NCBI RefSeq assembly: GCF_013282805.1 | Contig: NZ_CP054038.1 | Span: 3,844,001 to 3,908,000, forward strand | Source of the DNA: Microbacterium hominis | GTDB taxonomy: Bacteria > Actinomycetota > Actinomycetes > Actinomycetales > Microbacteriaceae | Direction of reading: 5' to 3' | Length of the DNA stretch: 64,000 nt | In this document: positions 15,907-24,787 of the stretch, piece after piece | How positions within the stretch are numbered: position 1 is the first letter of the stretch | How the letters are laid out: the number at the start of each line of letters is the position of its first letter | Notes under the pieces: generated by a model | What the model saw: only the letters and a program-made list of their open reading frames with translations | The model's database searches: none | Told to the model about the DNA's origin: nothing | Translations under genes and position numbers: made by a program

Positions 15907-16631
15907 GTCGCAACGGTCTCCGTGGTGCGGCGGGGCGCGGCATCCATCCCGGTCTCGTCACGCGCGCGCCGGCCCACCCGGAACAGCGCCCTGTCGACGG
16001 CGACGTAGACGAAGCCGACGGCCTCGAGCGCCACCGTGAGCGCGACGATCCACAGCGCGACACCGCCGAGGCCGAGTGCGGCGACGTCCATGAACGGGTA
16101 CGGGAAGGACTTGCCCGGCGCGAACTCCCCGCCCAGCGCTCCGAACACGAATGCGAACGCGAGGTAGCCCCACGGGATGAGCCCCCACAGGAGCGGGTCG
16201 ACCCAGCGCATGCGACCCTTCGGCGTGAACAGCAGCCAGTCCGCGACGACGAGGATCGGCGTGATCACGTGCACCAGCGAGTCCGTGAGCGTATATGGCA
16301 CGTAGGAGCCGCCAGCCGTGAGGCTCGGCACGAGGACCACCGTGTACACGAGCATCGTGACGGTGATCGCCATCATCACCGCGCCGTGGAACTCCGGCGA
16401 GGGGTTCGACAGCCCGCGCGCTCCGCGGCGGACGAGGTCGCGGGCGGTCGCGAGCGCCACCACCGTCATCCACACCAGGGCGAGCACGTTGCTCAGCGCC
16501 GTGAAATAGAGGAGCGTCGACCAGCTCGGGTCGGGGGAGAACAGGCCGAGCAGGCGGATGATGCCCGCGGCGATCAGCACGACCGCGACGATGCGGTACG
16601 CGAGGGCGAGCGGACGCAGGGGGATGGCCAC
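15903..16631 (-). CDS. Pr6Pr-family membrane protein (first of two)
   Basis: A 242-aa protein with about six transmembrane segments. Landmarks of this actinobacterial family are YFTALSNVLALVWM, TDSLVHVITPILVVADWLLF and WGLIPWGYLAFAF. Function unknown. The start is GTG 16631, ten bases after the stop of the oxidoreductase, so they form an operon. A relative with the same landmarks is encoded at 19271-19966. Confidence 0.8.
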   Translation of the reverse strand: MAIPLRPLALAYRIVAVVLIAAGIIRLLGLFSPDPSWSTLLYFTALSNVLALVWMTVVALATARDLVRRGARGLSNPSPEFHGAVMMAITVTMLVYTVVLVPSLTAGGSYVPYTLTDSLVHVITPILVVADWLLFTPKGRMRWVDPLLWGLIPWGYLAFAFVFGALGGEFAPGKSFPYPFMDVAALGLGGVALWIVALTVALEAVGFVYVAVDRALFRVGRRARDETGMDAAPRRTTETVAT

Positions 16632-16641
16632 GGGAGTGACC

Positions 16642-17601
16642 TTATCCGGGGCGCACCTCCACCACGACCTTTCCGCGCGCGCGCCCCTCGCCGTGTCGGG
16701 CCAGGGCGATCGCGGCCTGGTCGAGCGGATACCGCGCATCGATGTGCACCGCGACGTCGCCGGCGAGGATCCGCTCGGCGAGCGGCGTGAAGTGCTCCGG
16801 CCCCTCCCGGATCGCCGCCACACCCAGCCGGCGCCCCGTGACCGCACCGGCGAGCGCGCCGATCGTGAGCACCCGCGCGATCGCGCGCACCGTGCCGCCG
16901 ACCATCAGGTAGCGCCCGCCCGGGGCGAGCGCGCGCCGGTAGGCGAACACCGAGCGGTGCGCGACCAGATCGACGATGAGGTCGTACGGGCCGGTGCGGG
17001 TGAAGTCGGCGGTGCGGTAGTCGATGACCTCGTCGGCCCCGAGGCTGCGCACGAAGTCGAGCTTTCCGGCGTTGTCGACCGCGGTGACATGGATGCCGGC
17101 GGCCGCGGCCAGCTGGATCGCGAACATCCCCGTCCCGCCGCCGGCCCCGTTGATCAGCAGCCTCTCTCCCGGATTCGCGCGCGCGACCGTCTGGAGGGCG
17201 ATGGCCCCGGCCTGGGGAATGGTGGATGCCTCGGCGAAGGCGATGCCGGGCGGCTTCGCCGCCAGCGCGGTCTCCGGCGCCACGGCGAATTCGGCCAGGC
17301 CGCCCATGAGCCGCAGGTTGTCGCCGTACACCTCGTCGCCGACGCGGAACCGCCCGACCCCGGTGCCGACGGCGGCCACCCGCCCCGCGATGTCGGACCC
17401 GAGGGTGCGGCGGGCCGGCCGACGCAGCCCGCCGATCCGCGCATACGCCGGACTGCCGTGGAGCCCCTCCCAGTCCGAGAGGTTGATGGCCGTGGCGACG
17501 ACCTCGACCAGCACCTGGCCCGGGCCGGGCAGCGGCATCGGCACCTGCGCGAGCCGCAGCTGCTCGACGCCGCCGTAGCGGTCGTACACGATCGCTCTCA
17601 C
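16642..17601 (-). CDS. NADP-dependent zinc-free oxidoreductase (quinone oxidoreductase-like MDR)
   Basis: A 319-aa MDR enzyme lacking the classical zinc Cys/His set. N-terminal substrate domain: MRAIVYDRYGGVEQL, INLSDW and LGSDIAGRVAAVG. The NADP-binding region has NGAGGGTGMFAIQLA. Such enzymes reduce quinones or alkenals. GTG 17601 gives the family N-terminus; the frame extends upstream only through a 15-bp tandem repeat. Confidence 0.92.
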   Translation of the reverse strand: MRAIVYDRYGGVEQLRLAQVPMPLPGPGQVLVEVVATAINLSDWEGLHGSPAYARIGGLRRPARRTLGSDIAGRVAAVGTGVGRFRVGDEVYGDNLRLMGGLAEFAVAPETALAAKPPGIAFAEASTIPQAGAIALQTVARANPGERLLINGAGGGTGMFAIQLAAAAGIHVTAVDNAGKLDFVRSLGADEVIDYRTADFTRTGPYDLIVDLVAHRSVFAYRRALAPGGRYLMVGGTVRAIARVLTIGALAGAVTGRRLGVAAIREGPEHFTPLAERILAGDVAVHIDARYPLDQAAIALARHGEGRARGKVVVEVRPG

Positions 17602-17641
17602 GCCGTCAGTGTGCCTGGGGTTCCCGCCCGCCGCCAGGGGC

Positions 17642-17686
17642 GCGGTTGCCGGCGGCGCGGTTGCCGGCGGGGCGGTTGCCGGCGGG
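17642..17686. repeat. Three tandem 15-bp units
   Basis: GCGGTTGCCGGCGGC followed by two copies ending GGG instead of GGC. It lies directly upstream of the oxidoreductase start and runs into the large repeat array. Confidence 0.7.
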
Positions 17687-17697
17687 GCCGCGGGCGT

Positions 17698-18176
17698 GGC
17701 ATCCACTCGCCCGGATCAGGTGATCTGCCCAGAACAGCACAATCCAGCCCGCCAACGACCTGTCTCCGCCGGATCACCTGTTCTCAGCAAGAGGGACAGT
17801 GCTCAGCAAGAGGGACAGCGCTCAGTTAGAGGGACAGTGCTCAGTTAGAGGGACAGTGCTCAGCAAGAGGGAGAGCGACGTGAGCAGGCCCGCGGCATCC
17901 ACTCGCCCGGATCAGGTGATCTGCCCAGAACAGGACAATCCAGCCCACCAACAGCCTGTCTCCGCCGGATCACCTGTTCTCAGCAAGAGGGGCAGCGCTC
18001 AGCAAGAGGGACAGCGACGTGAGCGGGCCCGTGGCATCCACTCGCCCGGATCAGGTGATCTGCCCAGAACAGGACAATCCAGCCCACCAACAGCCTGTCT
18101 CCGCCGGATCACCTGTTCTCAGCAAGAGGGACAGCGCCTCAGCAAGAGGGACAGCGCTCAGCAAGAGGGAGAGGGA
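17698..18176. repeat. Hierarchical repeat array: three REPIN-like palindromes, each with 19-bp tandem repeats
   Basis: Three copies start at 17698, 17894 and 18033 with GGCATCCACTCGCCCGGATC. Each has an imperfect palindrome (GGATCAGGTGATCTG … CCGGATCACCTGTTCTC) followed by 19-mers of the type CAGCAAGAGGGACAGYGCT. The copies carry five, two and three 19-mers. The spacing difference of the first two (196 against 139) is exactly 57, or three 19-mers. No gene is seen in 17602-18225; the open frames through it are repeat artefacts. Confidence 0.9.
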
Positions 18177-18225
18177 CGCGAACGGGCCGCGGCGACGCGA
18201 ATCGCCGAGCACTGCCGCCCATTCG

Positions 18226-18912
18226 TCACCCCGCCACGACGGGGGCGTTCAGCAGCTCCCAGTTCCCCTCCGAGACAACCTCGACCCGCCCGTCCACCAC
18301 CGCGATCGCGGTCTGGTCGTCGATCGCATAGGCCGGCCCGTCGATGCGGGTCGCCCACTCCCGCGCGCGTTCGAGCGTGTTCGACGCCCAGCCCGGGTAG
18401 TCGAGGTGGGGGAAGATCGAGAAGTCGACGACGCCCAGCGTCTCGTCGGTGCCGTCGGGATGCCAGTCGACGAACTCCCGGCCGATGCGCGGTGTCATGA
18501 CCATGCTCCCCGCGCTCACCCCGACCCAGACGGTGTCGCTCAGCGAGGGCAGCAGCTGCGCGAACCCGGACTCCCGCATCCAGTGGGCGAGATAGATCGC
18601 CTCGCCGCCGTCGACCAGCAGCACATCTGCGTCGCGCACCCACGGCACCCATCGATCGCCGCCGATCGAGGGGAGCGCCGCGAGTTCGAGCACGCCGACC
18701 GACTTCCAGCCGAGCTCGGTGAGCCCCTCCATGCCGTCCCATGCCCCGGCGGTGGACATGAACACCGTCTCCGGCGAACAGGCGGGCTGGCCCCACTGCG
18801 CGGTGGGGATGAACAGCGCCTTTGCCTCGGAGAGCGGCTTGCCCAGCATCCCGACCAAGGCCTGTCGAATGCTCGCGTTCGTGACCCCGCCCGACGTCAG
18901 CAGCAGCTTCAC
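18226..18912 (-). CDS. Type 1 glutamine amidotransferase-like protein, peptidase E-related
   Basis: A 228-aa protein of the S51/peptidase E group. The nucleophile elbow GVSAGSMVM has Ser in the position used by aspartyl dipeptidases, preceded by DADVLLVDGGEAIYL. Relatives cleave Asp-X dipeptides. The GTG 18912 start overlaps the upstream DUF1232 stop as GTGA. It ends about 50 bases from the large repeat array. Confidence 0.88.
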   Translation of the reverse strand: MKLLLTSGGVTNASIRQALVGMLGKPLSEAKALFIPTAQWGQPACSPETVFMSTAGAWDGMEGLTELGWKSVGVLELAALPSIGGDRWVPWVRDADVLLVDGGEAIYLAHWMRESGFAQLLPSLSDTVWVGVSAGSMVMTPRIGREFVDWHPDGTDETLGVVDFSIFPHLDYPGWASNTLERAREWATRIDGPAYAIDDQTAIAVVDGRVEVVSEGNWELLNAPVVAG

Positions 18913-19160
18913 GAAGCGTCCCCGCGACGGGCGTCCGCGCCCAGGCTCTCCTGCCAGCGGCGCTTCTCGCGGGCAAAGAGCACGGCGAAGATGCCCCAGA
19001 CTCCGAGGTCGTCGACGAAACCGAGCGGACCGAGCACCAGTTCGGGGATCAGATCGATCGGCACGACCGTGTAGACGACCGCCGCGATCGCGACGACCCA
19101 CGTCGTGGGCGCGACGCGGTGCTCGCGGTTCTTGACCGCCTTGAGGAAACTCCACCACAT
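18909..19160 (-). CDS. DUF1232 (YkvA-like) small membrane protein
   Basis: An 83-aa protein. VVYTVVPIDLIPELVLGPLGFVDD is the DUF1232 signature (split: VVPIDLIPE and GFVDD), found in YkvA-type membrane proteins of unknown role. It starts at ATG 19160 and overlaps the amidotransferase gene by four bases. Confidence 0.9.
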   Translation of the reverse strand: MWWSFLKAVKNREHRVAPTTWVVAIAAVVYTVVPIDLIPELVLGPLGFVDDLGVWGIFAVLFAREKRRWQESLGADARRGDAS

Positions 19161-19270
19161 GCGTCCAGTGTGCGGCACGTCGCCGACATCGTGGAGGGGG
19201 TTGCGGAAAGCGGAATTTCCCGCCCCTGCCGCACCATCCGGCGAGCGCGGCAGCTCCGTGAGGTCCCCGA

Positions 19271-19966
19271 TCAGCGGCTCTCCGCGCGGCGAGCGCCCGC
19301 GCGGCGAGCGCCCGCGCGGCGAGCGCCCGGCCGGCCGACGAGACGGTCCACTCCCCACAGGAGGGCCGCGACCGCGAAGACCAGTGCGACCAGCGGCAGC
19401 AGCGCCAGCACGACCCCGCCCCAGCCGTTCACGGCGGGATCCAGGAAGTCGACGGGGTAGCGCGCCCACACGTCGGGGAACGCGATCGAGCGCGCGATCA
19501 TCACGAGCGCATACCCGAGCGGGAACGCCACCCACCACAGCGCCCGCCGCCAGCTCACCGCCCGATGCGGCCCGAAGGCGATCCAGTCGACGAGCATCAG
19601 GGCGGGCACGACCCAGTGGATCAGGAACGCTGAGCGATTCACGAGCGCCAGCGCGGGGTCTGCGGCCACCAGTCCCGGCAGAGGGTTCTCGCCACCGCCG
19701 TAGACCCAGGGCGAGATCAGTCCGACGAAGATGATCGCGACGGTGACGATCCCGCGGAGCATCGGCGCCGGCGCATCGGCCGTGCCGCGCCGCACCATCC
19801 AGTACAGCGCGGCGGCGATGTAGCCGAAGACCAGCAGATTGGCCTGAACGGAGAGGAAGGGCAGACCCCACGCGTTGGTCAGCAGCCCGACCCCGCAGCA
19901 CACGAGGGTCGCCCCGCGGCACAGCAGCGCCGCGATGAACCGTGACCTCGTCGGGCCGGCCGACAT
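19271..19966 (-). CDS. Pr6Pr-family membrane protein (second of two)
   Basis: A 231-aa protein with about six membrane segments and the family landmarks FLSVQANLLVFGYIAAALYW, LIHWVVPALMLVDWIAFG and WWVAFPLGYALVMIARS. It is related in plan to the gene at 15903. ATG 19966 is placed downstream of a 33-bp tandem repeat; the AGGGTGGG in that repeat could act as its ribosome site. The C-terminus ends in three GARRA repeats made by a 15-bp tandem (about 19280-19330). Confidence 0.8.
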   Translation of the reverse strand: MSAGPTRSRFIAALLCRGATLVCCGVGLLTNAWGLPFLSVQANLLVFGYIAAALYWMVRRGTADAPAPMLRGIVTVAIIFVGLISPWVYGGGENPLPGLVAADPALALVNRSAFLIHWVVPALMLVDWIAFGPHRAVSWRRALWWVAFPLGYALVMIARSIAFPDVWARYPVDFLDPAVNGWGGVVLALLPLVALVFAVAALLWGVDRLVGRPGARRAGARRAGARRAESR

Positions 19967-19968
19967 GG

Positions 19969-20067
19969 CACCCACCCTACTCAGCGTCGCCCCGGGCGCG
20001 GCACCCACCCTACTCAGCGTCGCCCCGGGCGCGGCACCCACCCTACTCAGCGTCGCGCTGGGCCGGG
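19969..20067. repeat. Three tandem copies of a 33-bp unit
   Basis: Units start at 19969, 20002 and 20035 with CACCCACCCTACTCAGCGTC; the third diverges at its end. The unit length is a multiple of three and stays open in the minus frame ahead of the Pr6Pr gene. It lies between divergent starts of that gene and the penicillin-binding protein, so it may hold control sequences. Confidence 0.8.
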
Positions 20068-20154
20068 CATCCCCGGCTCGCGTCTTACGAATTCGCAACA
20101 CCTGCCGATGGACCGGTGTCGAACCGGAGACAACCCTGCAGGCCTCGGGGTACC

Positions 20155-22704
20155 ATGCCAGCGTTCGGCACATTCGGCCGGACGCCCGGCTCACGGCAGA
20201 TCGGGAGTGTCGTGGGGGCGGGCACCACGACCGCTCCTGCGCCTCACGCCATGCAGCGATACAGACGGACCTTCGCCGGAGTCCTCGGCGGCCTCATCGG
20301 GCTGATCGCGCTCAGCATCGTCGCGGGACTGCTCGTGGTCGCCCCCCTGGCGCCGGCCATCGCGCTGAGCGGACACGCGGCCAGCACCGCCGTGTCGCTG
20401 TTCGACCACCTGCCCGGCTATCTCGCGATCGACCGGCTCATGCTGCCGACGACGATCTACGCGAAAGACCCCGAAACCGGCGAAGACGTCGAGCTCACGA
20501 CCTTCTACGACCAGAACCGCGTACCGGTCCAGTTCGACGAGGTCTCGGCGGTCATGTACGACGCGATCCTGTCGTCGGAGGATCCCCGCTACTACGAGCA
20601 CGGGGGCATCGACATCTTCGGCACGACCCGCGCGATCCTGAGCAACGCGCAGGGCGGGGAGACGCAGGGCGGCTCGACGATCAGCCAGCAGTACGTCAAG
20701 AACGTGCTCGTGCAGCGATGCGAGCGCGACGCGACCGACACCGAGACCGAGACCCGCGAAGAGGTGCTGCTGTCGTGCTGGGAGGATGCCACCACCGCGG
20801 CGGGTGTGGAGGGCTACGAGCGCAAGCTGCAGGAGATGCGGTACGCGATCCAGCTGGAGCGCCGGTACGCGAAGAACGACATCCTGCTCGGCTACCTCAA
20901 CATCGCGAACTTCGGCGGCACGACCTACGGCATCGAGGCGGCGGCGCGCTACTACTTCAACACGACGGCCGCCCGGCTCACCCTCGGGCAGGCGGCGACG
21001 CTCGCCGGGATCGTGCAGAACCCGAACACGTACCGCATCGACCGCGCGGGCGGCTCGATCATCGGGTCGGACGGCGTGGGGTTCAACAAAGCCGCCGACG
21101 GCAGCGTCGACGACGTCGCCCGGGGCACGCTCGCGGGGCTGGACACCCTCCTCGCCCGAGGGGAGATCACGCCCGAGCAGCACCTGGCCGCGGGCGACCC
21201 GTACAGCGCCACGAAGGGTCGCCAGCTGTACGTGCTGGACCGGATGCTGCAGGAGGGCCGCATCACCGAGGAGCAGTACCTCGCGGCAGTCGTCGAGCCC
21301 ATCACCCCGACCATCAGGCAGGCGAACACGGGCTGCGCCGCCACGGCCGCCGCCTTCTTCTGCCAGTACGTGGTCAACACCGTGAGATCCGATCCGGCGT
21401 ACGCGAGCACGTTCGGCGAGGATGCGACCTCGCGCCGGCAGTCCCTCACGCGCGACGGTCTGCACATCTACACGACGCTCGACTGGCGGCTGCAGAACGC
21501 GGCGCGCGACGCGATGAGCGCCCACGTCCCCGAGACGGTGGGGGGCATGAGCTTCGGCGCAGCATCGGTCAGCATCGAGGCGACCACCGGACGCATCCTC
21601 GCCATCGGCCAGAACAACCGCTTCAGCGAAGACCGCGATGTGACGGCATCCAATTCCGCCTACACCTCCCTCGTGTACGCCGGCGACACGATGCACGGGG
21701 TCTCGGGCGGGTTCCAGACGGGATCGACGTTCAAGCTCTTCACGCTCGTCGACTGGCTCGAGAAGGGGCACTCGCTGTTCGAGCGGGTCAACGGCACCCT
21801 GCGAGTGATCCCGCGTCTCGCCGACCGGTGCGAAGGCCCGTGGATCAATCTCGAGAACGACATCGTCGGCAACTTCGGAAAGGTGCCGGGATACGCCGGC
21901 AACCCCATGCAGTTCACCGCTCAGTCGCTGAACAGCGGCTATCTCGGCATGGCCGAGCAGCTCGACCTCTGCGACATCGAGGAGGTGGCCGCCCGCATGG
22001 GGGTGACCCGCGGCAACGGCGACGCGGTGGATGTCGATGGCGCGGCGGCGGTGATCGGCACGAACAACATCGCCCCGGTCGCGATGGCCGCCGCGTACGC
22101 GACGATCGCGAACAACGGCAAGTACTGCGTGCCCCGCGCGATCGAGCGCGTCGTGAACGCCGATGGCGTCGAGCTGCCGGTTCCCGGCAACCGCTGCTCG
22201 CAGGTGATCGACCCGGAGGTCGCCGCCGCCACCGCGTTCGCCCTGCAGGGCGTGATGCGGCCCGGTGGCACCGGATCGTTCGGCAATCCGAACGACGGCA
22301 CCCCGATGATCGGCAAGACCGGCACGCACGAGGCCTTCCAGACGTGGCTCATCCAGTCGAGCACGCGGGTGGCCACCGCGGTGTGGGTGGGCAACTCCAT
22401 CGGGGAGGGCGACGTGTTCCGCGCCTTCCACAACGGGCTGCAGCTGTCGCAGGCCCGTCATCCGATCGGGCGCGAGATCCAGGCCGTGGCGAACCGGCTG
22501 TACCCGGGAGGCGAGTTCGCGGCTCCGCCGTCGGACCTCGTGCGCGTGCCGTTCGTGCCCCGTGCCCCCGCACCCGACGAGGACGAGGAGGAGCCGGATG
22601 CCGGCACTCCGGCCGGCGGCGGCAACGGAGGCGGCGGCAACGGCAACGGAGGCGGCAACGGAGGCGGCGGCAACGGCAACGGAGGCGGCGGCAACGGCGA
22701 TTGA
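20155..22704 (+). CDS. Class A penicillin-binding protein (transglycosylase/transpeptidase)
   Basis: Builds and cross-links peptidoglycan outside the membrane. After an N-terminal membrane segment (about residues 40-70), the GT51 domain shows SSEDPRYYEHGGID with catalytic Glu near 141, then GGSTISQQYVKN. The transpeptidase has GSTFK (Ser near 524), SLN and KTGTHE (near 721). The tail from about residue 810 is acidic, then Gly/Asn-rich (NGGGGNGNGGG). ATG 20155 follows GGGG; GTG 20212 with GGGAG is an alternative start. Length about 849 aa. Confidence 0.93.
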   Translation: MPAFGTFGRTPGSRQIGSVVGAGTTTAPAPHAMQRYRRTFAGVLGGLIGLIALSIVAGLLVVAPLAPAIALSGHAASTAVSLFDHLPGYLAIDRLMLPTTIYAKDPETGEDVELTTFYDQNRVPVQFDEVSAVMYDAILSSEDPRYYEHGGIDIFGTTRAILSNAQGGETQGGSTISQQYVKNVLVQRCERDATDTETETREEVLLSCWEDATTAAGVEGYERKLQEMRYAIQLERRYAKNDILLGYLNIANFGGTTYGIEAAARYYFNTTAARLTLGQAATLAGIVQNPNTYRIDRAGGSIIGSDGVGFNKAADGSVDDVARGTLAGLDTLLARGEITPEQHLAAGDPYSATKGRQLYVLDRMLQEGRITEEQYLAAVVEPITPTIRQANTGCAATAAAFFCQYVVNTVRSDPAYASTFGEDATSRRQSLTRDGLHIYTTLDWRLQNAARDAMSAHVPETVGGMSFGAASVSIEATTGRILAIGQNNRFSEDRDVTASNSAYTSLVYAGDTMHGVSGGFQTGSTFKLFTLVDWLEKGHSLFERVNGTLRVIPRLADRCEGPWINLENDIVGNFGKVPGYAGNPMQFTAQSLNSGYLGMAEQLDLCDIEEVAARMGVTRGNGDAVDVDGAAAVIGTNNIAPVAMAAAYATIANNGKYCVPRAIERVVNADGVELPVPGNRCSQVIDPEVAAATAFALQGVMRPGGTGSFGNPNDGTPMIGKTGTHEAFQTWLIQSSTRVATAVWVGNSIGEGDVFRAFHNGLQLSQARHPIGREIQAVANRLYPGGEFAAPPSDLVRVPFVPRAPAPDEDEEEPDAGTPAGGGNGGGGNGNGGGNGGGGNGNGGGGNGD

Positions 22705-22719
22705 CCCGGCGCCGGCACG

Positions 22720-23496
22720 TCACCCGGGATGGGAGACGAGCCTCTTCAGGTGCGCGTGCTCCGCGTCCATGCCGGGGTTGCGCACGCGCGGGTCGGCGGA
22801 GTCGCCGCGTCGCATCATGTCATCGAGGTAGCGCCGGTCCGCGTCCAGCCGTGCGCGCGCGTCGCGGCCCACGCTGCCATGGCCCGGAATGACGAGGGAT
22901 GCCTGTGCCGCGGCATCCACGAGCAGATCGAGCCCCGCGAGGTAGGCCGGGAGGTCGTCGGGGTCGAACGGCAGCGGCAGCTCGATGTCGCTGAGCATGT
23001 CGCCCGCGATGAGCACGCGGGGCCCCGGCGGCCAGAGCGCGGTGTGCCCGGGGGCGTGGCCATCGTGGACCAGCAGCTCGATCTCCACCCCCGGCGGTGC
23101 CGATTCCTCGGGGATGCGATCGACGAGGGGAGCGACCCGGCCCATGAGCTCGACGAGGTCGGGCGGGAATCCGGGATCGAGGGCGTCCACCAGCTCCCGC
23201 CGACGGGCGGCCGCGGTGCGCGCCGTCGCCGCCGACGCCCAGCGCGGTGCCCTTCCGAACCGCGGATGCCAGAGGAGGTGGTCGTGGTGTGCGTGGGTCG
23301 CGAACCCGCCGATCACCCGCAGTCCGCGGCGGTGGAGAGCCGTGGCGAGGCGGTCGAGCTCGTCGGGCAGCCACGCGGGGTCGACCAGCAGCGCGTCACG
23401 GCCGCCGACCAGCACCGTGGAGGTCGTGGACATGACCCGGCTCGTCGCGACCAGCACTCCCGGTGCGACCTCCTCCAGCTCGCGCCCTCCGCTCAC
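22720..23496 (-). CDS. MBL-fold metallo-hydrolase
   Basis: A 258-aa metallo-beta-lactamase-fold protein. THAHHDHLLWHP gives the HxHxDH metal motif, GHAPGHTALW the third-ligand His, and AGDML the bridging Asp. IPGHGSVG supplies the final His. The substrate is unknown. GTG 23496 starts the conserved ELEEVAPGVLVATSRV segment. An 11-bp duplication separates it from the upstream VOC gene on the same strand. Confidence 0.9.
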   Translation of the reverse strand: MSGGRELEEVAPGVLVATSRVMSTTSTVLVGGRDALLVDPAWLPDELDRLATALHRRGLRVIGGFATHAHHDHLLWHPRFGRAPRWASAATARTAAARRRELVDALDPGFPPDLVELMGRVAPLVDRIPEESAPPGVEIELLVHDGHAPGHTALWPPGPRVLIAGDMLSDIELPLPFDPDDLPAYLAGLDLLVDAAAQASLVIPGHGSVGRDARARLDADRRYLDDMMRRGDSADPRVRNPGMDAEHAHLKRLVSHPG

Positions 23497-23512
23497 CCGT
23501 AGCTCACCCGTA
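23491..23512. repeat. 11-bp tandem duplication at a gene junction
   Basis: GCTCACCCGTA occurs twice in a row. Removing one copy would restore a GTGA start-stop overlap between the two minus-strand genes here. Confidence 0.75.
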
Positions 23513-24163
23513 GGTGTCGGGCCACGACGCGATGTCGACGCCGTGGTTGTCGGGCGAGGCGAGCGACCACCACGCCGGCGCATGGGAGTCGTCGGCCAGT
23601 CGTCCGCCCGCCGCGAGTGCCGCATCCACCCTCGCCTGGGCCTGATCGGCCGGCACGTACACGTCGAAGTGGGTTCGGCCGCGGCGCGGCGCGTCGTGCC
23701 GCAGGGGATTGAAGGCCAGCTGCGGGCCGCAGCGCATCGGGTCGATGGCGTCGGTGTCGCCGAGCGGCTCGTAGCCGAGCGCGGCGAGGAAGAAGGGCCT
23801 CGCGTCGGCCTCGGAGTGCTGGGCGACGTAGATGCCCACCGTCTGCGGGCGGGTCGGGTCGGGCTCGAGGCCCAGCTCGGCCGCCGCGCGCGACACGGCG
23901 GCCGCGAACTCCGCGACCGCGGCCGGGATGTCGTCGAAGTCGAAGCACGGCACCCGCACGACGACGCCTTCGGGCCGCACGTCGAGGTCGGGGTGGATGC
24001 CGGTGCGCTCGGCCTCCGCGACGACCGGCCCGACGAGCCCGGCCGCGTGCGCGAGCGATGTCGCGGTGAACACCGCCTGCGGGCCGACGCCGGTGACCCT
24101 CCACGCGCCGACGCCGGGCGCGCGGTGGAACTCGGCGGGGGTCAGGGTCCGTTCACTCGTCAT
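23504..24163 (-). CDS. Fusion of pterin-4a-carbinolamine dehydratase-like and VOC domains
   Basis: A 219-aa protein. Residues about 1-95 look like a PCD domain (TPAEFHRAPGVGAWRV, HPDLDVRPEGVVVRV), although the usual HHP active-site triad is not seen as such. Residues about 108-219 are a VOC domain (VGIYVAQHSEADARPFFLAAL … HFDVYVPADQAQARVDAA). ATG 24163 follows GAGAGGT. Such fusions occur in actinobacteria; the reaction is unknown. Confidence 0.82.
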   Translation of the reverse strand: MTSERTLTPAEFHRAPGVGAWRVTGVGPQAVFTATSLAHAAGLVGPVVAEAERTGIHPDLDVRPEGVVVRVPCFDFDDIPAAVAEFAAAVSRAAAELGLEPDPTRPQTVGIYVAQHSEADARPFFLAALGYEPLGDTDAIDPMRCGPQLAFNPLRHDAPRRGRTHFDVYVPADQAQARVDAALAAGGRLADDSHAPAWWSLASPDNHGVDIASWPDTYG

Positions 24164-24180
24164 CGCGTGCACCTCTCTCG

Positions 24181-24768
24181 TCAGGCTCGGGCGTCGGGCA
24201 CCGTCATGCGCATGACGGTCTTGCTCTTGCCGATGTGGCGCTCGAACGTGAATCCCGCCTTCTCGAACATGGCCCGCGTGCCGTTGTGGAGGAACGACGA
24301 TGACGTGCGCTTGCCGGGTTCGAGCTCGTTCGGGAACGAGACCACCTCGCCGCCGCCGGCCTCGGCGATCAGCGCGAGCGCACCCTCGAGCGCCTCCCGA
24401 GCCACCCCCGATCTGCGGTGATCGCGGTCGACGAAGAAGCACGTGATGCGCCACGGAGCCGGATTCTCCTCGCCCGCGTCGTACTGCTTGCGGTGGTAGA
24501 TGTTCGGCAGCTCGACCGGGCTCCCGTACTCGCACCACGCGATGGCGTCGTCGCCGTCGAAGACGAGCGCGGCGTGGGCGACGCCCTCGTCGACCAGGCG
24601 CTTCTTGAATGTCGCCCGGTCGTAGTCGTCCTTGACGGTGTGCTCGGTGTCGCCGTGGAAGTACGAGCAGTAGCATCCGCCCCACACGCCGTTGTGCTTC
24701 TCGGCGAGGGCCAGCCACGCCGGAAAGGTCTCCGGCGTGAGCGGCTTGATCACGTACGAGGTCGTCAT
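24181..24768 (-). CDS. GNAT-family N-acetyltransferase
   Basis: A 195-aa protein. The acetyl-CoA-binding region is CFFVDRDHRRSGVAREALEGAL (residues about 110-131), where R/SGVA forms the pyrophosphate loop. HNGTRAMFEKAGF is the conserved C-terminal strand and helix. The early GGCYCSYFHGD is unusual for GNATs in its two Cys. Substrate unknown. It lies 17 bases upstream of the PCD-VOC fusion on the same strand. Confidence 0.9.
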   Translation of the reverse strand: MTTSYVIKPLTPETFPAWLALAEKHNGVWGGCYCSYFHGDTEHTVKDDYDRATFKKRLVDEGVAHAALVFDGDDAIAWCEYGSPVELPNIYHRKQYDAGEENPAPWRITCFFVDRDHRRSGVAREALEGALALIAEAGGGEVVSFPNELEPGKRTSSSFLHNGTRAMFEKAGFTFERHIGKSKTVMRMTVPDARA

Positions 24769-24787
24769 GTGCTCCCGGACCCGGCTG

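Noticed and set aside
17698..18176. CRISPR-like appearance of regular repeats
   Set aside because: The parts between repeats are themselves repeated and there are no cas genes.
17799..18500. Plus-strand frames through the repeat array
   Set aside because: Their sequence only translates the palindromes and 19-mers.
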